A stretch of DNA of 64,000 nt. Origin: Oscillospiraceae bacterium (GTDB taxonomy: Bacteria; Bacillota; Clostridia; Oscillospirales; Acutalibacteraceae). The translations under genes were made by a program, and so were the position numbers. Shown here in pieces: positions 51,854 through 58,211 of this stretch. The notes under the pieces were generated by a model. That model had not been told where the DNA came from and ran no database searches. It saw only the letters and a program-made list of their open reading frames with translations. How positions within the stretch are numbered: the first letter of the stretch is position 1; the number at the start of each line of letters is the position of its first letter. The DNA is taken from positions 669,695-733,694 of the forward strand of contig CAJTCU010000001.1 in NCBI GenBank assembly GCA_910574935.1, in the 5' to 3' direction.

Positions 51854-52930
51854 TCAATTATCCATATCCAGATTAAATCCTATGATATTATTTGTTTTCC
51901 GATTAGCAAAAATCTCTCCGTAACCAGTTGTAAGATTATACAGAACACTCCATTGTAGTTTGTCTATATTTCCATCAAAAATACCGACATCAGCCAATAA
52001 TTGGACTGCCTGACCTGCCTCAAGTATATCGTTATTTGCTTCTATCGCATTTTGCACTTTATCATAGCGTTCAAATTCAGTAAATCCTTCTCCAATATTC
52101 AATCCGTCATAGGCAATAAAATTAGAAGCAATTTGATATTCGTCCTCCGCTTCAACGACACAAAGTTCTTGATTTACATATTCCACAATGACAGAATGCC
52201 CACTTGCATCAGCAATTAAATAATGGCACTCGATACCTCCAGAAAAATATATATTATATTGTTCTAACAATTCAATGGCTTCTTCCGTTGTAGCCGCTTT
52301 ATCAAGTACAAGCCGGATTGCTGTGGTTGTATTTAATGTTATTTTGTCGGGATTATATGGGACTTCCGCTTCTGGCACTGCAAGCACAGTAATCGCAAGC
52401 CCTTTCTCATTCATTCCGTCAAAGGGAAGAAATGGTGCAGCTAACGTCAGGAAATCATCAAAAAGTAAACCACTTGGTAAATTGTCCTCGGAATATCCTG
52501 CAAAAGAAAGATTGACGGTGGAAACCGAAGCATATCCATTATTAGGTGCAGTGTAAAGTTGTAAAGACGGGGCATATAAATAATCAAAATTTCTTCCAAA
52601 CAAAATATCGCCATTCTCATTTTTTACGACAAAAGCTGTGCAACCGTCTCCTGTAACACCCAAATTTATTGGCAGTCCTTTCAACAACCTTTTTGTTACA
52701 AATGCTTCAATGTCCGCATCATTTTCAGCACCAATTTCCAGAAAATCATCAAATCCATAATCGCCATAATAGGTCATTTGATACATTCCGTAATCATCAA
52801 CCTTTTTCAATGACATAAGAGAGCGCAATTCATTTCTAAACAATACAAATGCTACGATTATAATAATCAACAAAGCTATTCCTATACCTACTATAACCCG
52901 AAGGACAATTTTCTTCTTTTTTTGTTTCAT
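51854..52930 (-). CDS. Membrane-anchored C45/choloylglycine-type Ntn amidohydrolase
   Basis: A 358-residue protein with one N-terminal TM helix (about 10-30, VIVGIGIALLIIIIVAFVLF). The extracytoplasmic Ntn domain starts at GDGCTAFVVKNENGDILFGRNFDY, with the probable nucleophile cysteine and the FGRNFD arginine, then ALGITV-like GLAITVLAVPEAEV. Related enzymes (acid ceramidase/NAAA, penicillin acyltransferase, bile-salt hydrolase) cut linear amides. In classical members the cysteine is exposed by self-cleavage; here it is internal, so processing is expected but unproven. GAGG precedes the ATG. It sits between the AraC regulator and the nitrilase-like gene. Confidence 0.85.
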   Translation of the reverse strand: MKQKKKKIVLRVIVGIGIALLIIIIVAFVLFRNELRSLMSLKKVDDYGMYQMTYYGDYGFDDFLEIGAENDADIEAFVTKRLLKGLPINLGVTGDGCTAFVVKNENGDILFGRNFDYLYAPSLQLYTAPNNGYASVSTVNLSFAGYSEDNLPSGLLFDDFLTLAAPFLPFDGMNEKGLAITVLAVPEAEVPYNPDKITLNTTTAIRLVLDKAATTEEAIELLEQYNIYFSGGIECHYLIADASGHSVIVEYVNQELCVVEAEDEYQIASNFIAYDGLNIGEGFTEFERYDKVQNAIEANNDILEAGQAVQLLADVGIFDGNIDKLQWSVLYNLTTGYGEIFANRKTNNIIGFNLDMDN

Positions 52931-52984
52931 ATTTGCCTCACTCCATAATTCCAATTTGTTTAATTATCCAACGCTGTTATTATA

Positions 52985-53746
52985 TCAGTTTACTTCTTCT
53001 GTAACTTTCAAAAAAACGCTATTCTTCACAGAAATACTCGCAGGCATTCCTATCATCTTTTTTGTAACTGTTGCAAAATGTGATGGTGAATCAAAACCAG
53101 CTATCATTGCCGATTCCGTAATGCTTTTACCATTCAATAATGCTAAAAAGGCTCTTTGCATTTGATGAAACTGGATATAGCTTTTTAAAGGCATTCCGAC
53201 CTGTTCCTTAAATAAGTGTGACACTCTACTTGGTGACAACGCCACTTTATCAGCAAAAGAAGCAATCGAATGTGTATCGCAATTGCACCGTTCTATTTCG
53301 TATAACAAATCCTTAATCCTATCATCATATATTTTGGCTTGCTCCTTTACCCCTAAGAACTTATATAGTTGTATCATAAACTCTCTATATTCTCTCAGTC
53401 CATCGCTATCAATAAGGCAAAATAATAAATTTAAGATAGATTCAATACCTTGATTATTAAAAATGTAATACTTCATTCCTCCCATTCGTTCCTCCAAAGA
53501 AATGGCTAAACTTGAAGTCGGATCAATTATCATGGTAAAACACATGTTGTTGCCTGTTAAAAAATTATGTAATATGTCGCGGCTTATAACAATACATCTA
53601 CATGAAATTTTATTATCTTCTACACCTATCTCCAAATTGTTTTCTATGCCTAAAAATAACTGCATTGTCCAATGCTTATGTGGGACAGATTCAATTTGGT
53701 CTGTTATGATTGAGATTTTATCTCTGTCCCAATATATTTTATTCAT
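52985..53746 (-). CDS. AraC family transcriptional regulator
   Basis: A 253-residue regulator. The N-terminal cupin-like sensing region (about 1-110) is followed by a C-terminal double HTH (about 150-240: DTHSIASFADKVALSPSRVSHLFKEQVGMPLKSYIQFHQMQRAF...SITESAMIAGFDSPSHFATVTKKMIGM). The first of three AT-rich minus-strand genes, it most likely controls the C45 and nitrilase-like genes downstream, 54 nt away. Its start overlaps the stop of a small open frame. Confidence 0.92.
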   Translation of the reverse strand: MNKIYWDRDKISIITDQIESVPHKHWTMQLFLGIENNLEIGVEDNKISCRCIVISRDILHNFLTGNNMCFTMIIDPTSSLAISLEERMGGMKYYIFNNQGIESILNLLFCLIDSDGLREYREFMIQLYKFLGVKEQAKIYDDRIKDLLYEIERCNCDTHSIASFADKVALSPSRVSHLFKEQVGMPLKSYIQFHQMQRAFLALLNGKSITESAMIAGFDSPSHFATVTKKMIGMPASISVKNSVFLKVTEEVN

Positions 53747-53868
53747 AGATGGTTACCCCCCTCTATGCTTAGCTTTTTCTTTTCTTGCCGCATAACGTAT
53801 TGTTGTTCTTCTTCGGCTTCTTTTTGTTCTCTACTTTGAACTTTCCTTTCTATGTTTACCTTATTCAT
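53743..53868 (-). CDS. Small open frame overlapping the AraC start
   Basis: A 41-codon frame (MNKVNIERKVQSREQKEAEEEQQYVMRQEKKKL), highly charged, that ends in an ATGA overlap with the AraC start. It may be the N-terminal stub of an element protein or a translated leader. No family is recognised. Confidence 0.35.
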   Translation of the reverse strand: MNKVNIERKVQSREQKEAEEEQQYVMRQEKKKLSIEGGNHL

Positions 53869-53887
53869 GCTGATACTTTAATCTCAC

Positions 53888-54061
53888 CTAGGATTTCTTC
53901 TTTCTTCTATCAATAGGCTTCTCGGCAGTTATCGGTATAAGCCAAACACGGTTGATGTTCATTGCTCCTTTAATACGATTTTCTTTGCATAACCGCTACA
54001 CCCATCTAAGCGATACGTTCCATTTTTCTGCGGCTTCCTGCGCTGTCATATATTCAAACAT
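53888..54061 (-). pseudogene. Small HTH DNA-binding protein broken by an amber codon
   Basis: MFEYMTAQEAAEKWNVSLRWV then TAG (53996-53998), then RLCKENRIKGAMNINRVWLIPITAEKPIDRRKK in the same frame. This is the standard element HTH/excisionase-type protein with a CAG-to-TAG change at the expected glutamine. Nothing else is damaged. Confidence 0.75.
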
Positions 54062-54454
54062 TTTTAACCTCCTATTGCGTACTGTATATAGTATAGCCGC
54101 TTGAACGAACTGTATCAAGTAGATAAATGCGAACATTCATTATAACAGAGCTTTTACCCTCTGCCGCCATGTTGCCGTGCCTATGCGTATATAATTTCTT
54201 CGTTCACAATCTCCCTTGCGCACACCCTTCCGCCGGGTTACTCCGGCCACAAACGCGAAAATAAATGCATAAAGAACTATGTCACTTCATGCGCCCGCAC
54301 AGTACAACGCTGTGTGGGCGCTGTCGTTTCCTGTCGCTTCTGGTTATCCTGGCCAGAGGCTTTGGGGAGCAGCTCTCCCGGATGCCGCTCCCCGCCGTCC
54401 TCTCCATTTCGATCTGCCGCCCCGTCAACCGCCCAACATCGAAATGGAGGCAAT
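54062..54454. other. Spacer before the sigma-factor remnant
   Basis: No gene; contains sequence typical of the leader of ICE sigma-factor genes, with the palindromic CCATTTCGAT...ATCGAAATGG pair (54404-54446), which overlaps the ribosome-binding site of the next gene. Confidence 0.4.
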
Positions 54455-54873
54455 ATGAAAACCATCATTCTGAATCACTATTACCCCACCTGACCGAGTG
54501 CGTCATGCTGGAAGTTTCTGACGAGATCGCCGTGACTCTCTCCATTGGGTGCCGCCTGTGCGATAGCTACAAGCGCCGCAAACGGGAACATGACGAGTGT
54601 TCCCTGGACAACACCCTAGGCTTTGAGGCGGATGTGACTTTTCCGCCGCTGACTCCGGAGCAGATGCTGGAGGACATGGAGAACCGGGCCGCCCTCTATG
54701 CGGCCATTAACCAGCTCCCGCATGTCCAGGCCCGGCGCGTCTACGCTTACTACGTACTCGACATCAGCAGGGCCGACCTTGCGCGGGCCGAGGGCGTGGG
54801 GATCAGCCGGATCAGCAGCTCCATTGACCGGGGCTTGCTGAACCTGAAAAACATTTTGGAAAATTCCATTTAG
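54455..54873 (+). pseudogene. Sigma-70-like factor of a conjugative element, frameshifted
   Basis: The start ATG 54455 with ATGGAGG upstream reads MKTIILNHYYPT and then stops. Shifting by one base near 54487 restores the rest of the usual protein: LTECVMLEVSDEIAV...SLDNTLGFEADVTFPPLTPEQMLEDMENRAALYAAINQLPHVQARRVYAYYVLDISRADLARAEGVGISRISSSIDRGLLNLK. The family has a region-4 HTH. One missing base in a C-run explains the break. Its TAG stop is the first three bases of copy B9. Confidence 0.8.
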
Positions 54874-55056
54874 GGCTTGTTTGAAAATAGAGGAAATGAC
54901 GAATTTTTGGCCAGAAGGGGACAATTTCAAGGAGAAGAACCGCTGTAGTTAGCTGCGCTAACTACGTCACTCTGGCGATTGACGAGGATTTTCGACGTAG
55001 AAAGTGGCCTCTTATGGCAAAAAAGACGACGTTTTCGATTTTTCAAACAAGCCCTA
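54871..55056. repeat. Family B repeat, copy B9 (186 bp)
   Basis: TAGGGCTTGTTTGAAAA ... TTTTCAAACAAGCCCTA, nearly identical to B5 (18819-19004) in inverse orientation, with the internal palindrome GTAGTTAGC-TGC-GCTAACTAC. It is inserted at the sigma-factor stop codon, so it entered after the element arrived. Confidence 0.88.
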
Positions 55057-55278
55057 GGAGAGAGGACTTTCCCCCTTCTTTTCCGCCTGATAGGTGAGAG
55101 GAGGGCTTTCCTCTCCGCTGACAACGGAATACAAAACCCGCGTGATAGCGGCAAAAGGCGCGCCGCCAGGATGGACAGCTTATTTCCTCATGGAGTGGAA
55201 AAAGCAATAACATTTTCAGATGCAGGGCCCCGTCCGATTGGATGGGGCCCTGCGCTGTAATCAGAAAGGGGCGACCGA

Positions 55279-55650
55279 GTGAGCGAAGTGTTTTCCATAC
55301 CGTTAAGCAACCACGCCACCCTCCACGCCATGGACAAGGACGTCACGCCGGAGGAATTGGCCCACCGCCCCCACCGCCGTACCCGCGAGGTGCCGGCCGA
55401 AAGCGTGGCCTATACCGTCTGCCAGCACTACGGGCTGGACACCTCCGACTACTCGTTCGGCTATGTGGCCGGTCGGAATTCCAGCAAGGAGCTTTCCCAG
55501 CTGAAAGCTCCCCTTGAAACCATCCGGGCCACGGCCAATGACCTGATAACCAAGATCGACGGCCACCTGGCCCAGCTTCAGCAGGAGCGGGAGGACCCGA
55601 CAGGTGGAGGCCTCTACTATCTGGAACGGGCTGGACAGCCTTATCCATGA
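55279..55650 (+). pseudogene. C-terminal fragment of an ArdC/ImmA-like element protein
   Basis: HATLHAMDKDVTPEELAHRPHRRTREVPAESVAYTVCQHYGLDTSDYSFGYVAGRNSSKELSQLKAPLETIRATANDLITKIDGHLAQLQQE matches the end of the zincin part of large ICE antirestriction-type proteins. The HExxH zinc site and the downstream YodL part are missing. GTG 55279 with AAAGGGGCG could still allow expression of the 123-residue piece. Confidence 0.6.
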
Positions 55651-55674
55651 CAATTATTTTCAGGCAAAGGCAGG

Positions 55675-55728
55675 TTGACAAATGCCAGATGATATAGTAA
55701 GATATGGAGGGTTAGTGTTAGCTAACCC
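55675..55728 (+). promoter_or_regulatory. Promoter and operator-like palindrome before zupT
   Basis: TTGACA (55675-55680), 17-nt spacer, TAAGAT (55698-55703). The palindrome GGGTTAG-TGTTAG-CTAACCC (55709-55728) overlaps the expected start of transcription and resembles the core of DtxR-family boxes. The regulator is not known. Confidence 0.5.
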
Positions 55729-55819
55729 ATGATAAACGGATAATGACAGTATTTTAAACCGATAACAGCACATAATGTACACAGTGCCCAAACGTAAAAC
55801 AGGAGGCATACGCTGAAAA

Positions 55820-56602
55820 ATGGTACGAAATGTTCTGGCAGAACTGCTGCTCCCATTTCTGGGAACTTCCCTGGGGGCAGGCTGTGTGTTCTTCATAAAA
55901 AGTGAGATAAACCGGACCGTACAGCGCGCCCTAACCGGCTTTGCCGCTGGGGTCATGGTGGCGGCGTCTGTATGGAGCCTGCTGGTGCCCGCCATGGAGC
56001 AGTCTGAGGATATGGGCAGGCTGGCGTTCCTCCCGGCGGTGTTTGGGTTCTGGCTGGGCATTCTGTTCCTGCTGGCGCTGGACAGGGCCGTTCCCCATCT
56101 GCACCAGGGGACAAGTCAGCCGGAGGGCCCTCATGCCCGGTTGAAACGGACGACCATGCTGGTGCTGGCGGTCACTTTACACAATATCCCGGAGGGGATG
56201 GCGGTAGGCGTGGTGCTGGCGGGATGGATCGCCGGGCACAGCGGCATCACAGCGGCCGGTACGCTGGCCCTGTCCCTGGGCATTGCCCTGCAGAACTTCC
56301 CAGAGGGGGCCATTATCTCCATGCCGCTTCGGGCAGAGGGAGCGGGCAAGGGGCGCGCTTTTTTGTACGGCGTCCTCTCCGGCGTGGTGGAGCCCCTGGC
56401 GGCTATGCTGACTATTTTGGCGGCAGGATTCATTCTGCCTGCGCTGCCTTATCTGCTCAGCTTCGCGGCGGGGGCTATGGTCTATGTGGTTGTTGAGGAA
56501 CTGATTCCGGAGTCGGCTGTTGGGGAGCACTCAAACCTGGGGACGCTATTCTTTGCGGCGGGGTTCGCTGTCATGCTGGCGCTGGATGTGGCGCTGGGGT
56601 AA
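55820..56602 (+). CDS. zupT: ZIP family divalent metal transporter
   Basis: A 260-residue integral membrane protein with about eight TM segments. The ZIP signature is complete: HNIPEGMAVG in TM4 and NFPEGAIIS in TM5, with E in VVVEELIPES near the end. ZIP proteins import Zn, Fe or Mn into the cytoplasm. AGGAGG lies 13 nt before ATG 55820, a long spacing; no better start is present. The next gene is a TetR-HMA fusion, which fits a metal-homeostasis unit. Confidence 0.9.
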   Translation: MVRNVLAELLLPFLGTSLGAGCVFFIKSEINRTVQRALTGFAAGVMVAASVWSLLVPAMEQSEDMGRLAFLPAVFGFWLGILFLLALDRAVPHLHQGTSQPEGPHARLKRTTMLVLAVTLHNIPEGMAVGVVLAGWIAGHSGITAAGTLALSLGIALQNFPEGAIISMPLRAEGAGKGRAFLYGVLSGVVEPLAAMLTILAAGFILPALPYLLSFAAGAMVYVVVEELIPESAVGEHSNLGTLFFAAGFAVMLALDVALG

Positions 56603-56642
56603 GCGGAGAAGGTGTGACAGATATGCCATAAAATTTTATGCG

Positions 56643-56711
56643 CCCTGTCATTTTCACTTGACAGGGTCACGGATCCGCACTACTATAATACCGTCATATA
56701 ACAACGTTATA
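56643..56711 (+). promoter_or_regulatory. Hairpin, long-spacer promoter and palindrome before the TetR gene
   Basis: CCCTGTCA/TGACAGGG hairpin (56643-56666). The second arm overlaps TTGACA (56658-56663), which is separated by 20 nt from TATAAT (56684-56689), the over-long spacing seen in activator-dependent promoters. The palindrome TATAAC-AAC-GTTATA (56697-56711) follows and is a good TetR operator candidate. Confidence 0.5.
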
Positions 56712-56720
56712 GGGAGCGAA

Positions 56721-57403
56721 ATGGACGATAACTCTACGCTTGAAAAAATCCATGAAGCCGCCCAGGCCGAGTTCCTGGAAAAGGGCTTTCTGGGGGCTCC
56801 CCTGCGGAACATCGTCAAAACAGTTGAAGTGACCACTGGGGCTTTCTACGGCTACTACTCCAGCAAGGAGGCCCTGATCGCCGCCCTGGTGGAGCCTTAC
56901 GCAGCGGTCGTGATGGGCCGGTTCATGACCGCCCAGACGGGCTTCGCGGGCTGCCAAAGGAAGATCCGCCCGCTCATATGGGGCAGGAGTCCGGAGCCTG
57001 CGTGGACTGGATGATCGGCTATACGTATGAGCAGCTGCTGATTTGCTGCGGCCCCGGCACGCCCTACGAGTATTTCGTTTACAACATGGTGGAGGTCGAG
57101 GTGGAGTATGCCGACAGGTACTGCGATGTGCTGCGGAGCCTGGGGCATACGGTTCCCGAGCTGGACCGGGAGCTGTGCCACATGATCGCCAGCGGGATGT
57201 GCGAGGCCCATGTGAACGATGCCGTCCGCAAGGCGTTCCCGGTAAAAAAGGTCACCTCCTCCCACAGCAACGGAAAGACGGTGATCCTCACAGAACACGA
57301 CATTGACGAGGCCGCTTTGCGCTCCGCCATCGGTGCGACGGGCTATGAGGTTAAAACGGTGTCCAAGGAACTTTACAAAAAGGAAGGACTGTTTCACAGA
57401 TGA
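56721..57403 (+). pseudogene. TetR regulator fused to a heavy-metal-associated domain, frameshifted
   Basis: The first frame gives a TetR HTH (STLEKIHEAAQAEFLEKGFLGAPLRNIVKTVEVTTGAFYGYYSSKEALI). A one-base loss near 56948 shifts to LPKEDPPAHMGQESGACVDWMIGYTYE...GTPYEYFVYNMVEVEVEYADRY...ELCHMIASGM. In the same frame this joins an HMA domain (CEAHVNDAVRKAFPVKKVTSSHSNGKTVILTEHDIDEAALRSAIGATGYEV). The HMA copy keeps only the second cysteine of the CxxC metal site. Both partners are truncated at the junction, so it is probably a deletion fusion. Confidence 0.75.
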
Positions 57404-57797
57404 GCCGCCGCGGCAAGACTTATATGCGGATGCGCCAGTGTTCTGCCACCTTCACGCTCTGAGTTCCTTCATAGTCATCAGAGAGGAAGTACAAGGGGTT
57501 ATACATATTCATGCGGGTCCGCTAGAAATCAACCGCCGCGAAGTCTGGTCAAGCTGCCGGGAAAGTGGACCGAGGACCTATGGCGGTGACCTGTAAAGCG
57601 GCAGGTTTGTTCACGCATAGCCGTTATTGTCCCTGCCATTCCGCGTTTGCACCTATATAAAGTGCAATTTTACGATGTTTCTGCCCTACAATCAGCTGTG
57701 AACAGGCCAGTACTTTGGTATGAAGGGGCGGTTAATGGTTAATTGCGGACGCAGGGCTGCGACGTGGCCCGCGGCATATCTACCCGGATGAGCTTAA
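57404..57797. other. Gene-free stretch, end of the accessory zone
   Basis: No gene or RNA recognised. Confidence 0.45.
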
Positions 57798-57956
57798 GGC
57801 AACCCCGCACCATTCTAAGCACCGTCTTGCTTGCAGATTTTCCGTGATAGCGCACAGCTTTCGCTTGTCAATGGTAAGATTGGCGGCGCTCAATCTGTAC
57901 CCTCTCACGAAAAATCTGACTGCCCAATACGGTGCTTTGAATTGTGCGGTATTGCC
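57798..57956. repeat. Family A element, full-length copy A4 (159 bp)
   Basis: Ends GGCAACCCCGCACCATTC and GAATTGTGCGGTATTGCC, flanked by TTAA on both sides (57794-57797, 57957-57960). The interior matches A3, minus its 13-bp insertion. It marks the border between the accessory zone and ppdK. Confidence 0.88.
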
Positions 57957-58137
57957 TTAAGCTGCTTTGGGAAATCATGGGGGTTCCTATGAAGAGCTGT
58001 TCGCATAGATGGGAGTGCGCTAAGGCGTGGGGCGGCCAGGCAGCAAAGAACCCCGGGGCCTTTTTGCCCCAAAACGAAAAAAAAGCAAATTTTTTTTGAT
58101 TTTCTTTGCATTTCCTATGGAAATTTTCGGATATTCT

Positions 58138-58146
58138 TGCTATAAT
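58138..58146 (+). promoter_or_regulatory. Extended -10 of ppdK
   Basis: TGCTATAAT about 65 nt before the ppdK start; no good -35. Confidence 0.55.
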
Positions 58147-58211
58147 TGGATTGTAATCGGAGATGAAAATAAAACGATTCCGGTTGAACATTCATTAGGA
58201 GGTTGTTACCA

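Noticed and set aside
391-54061. Amber codons as sense codons (892, 14788, 39069, 53996), suggesting code reassignment or pyrrolysine
   Set aside because: Three of the four lie in transposase or element remnants that have other damage or are dead. Many intact core genes here (alr, pheS, tsaD neighbours, prs-like) use TAG as normal stop.
57404-57797. tRNA or small RNA gene
   Set aside because: No cloverleaf, promoter-terminator pair or conserved motif was found on reading.
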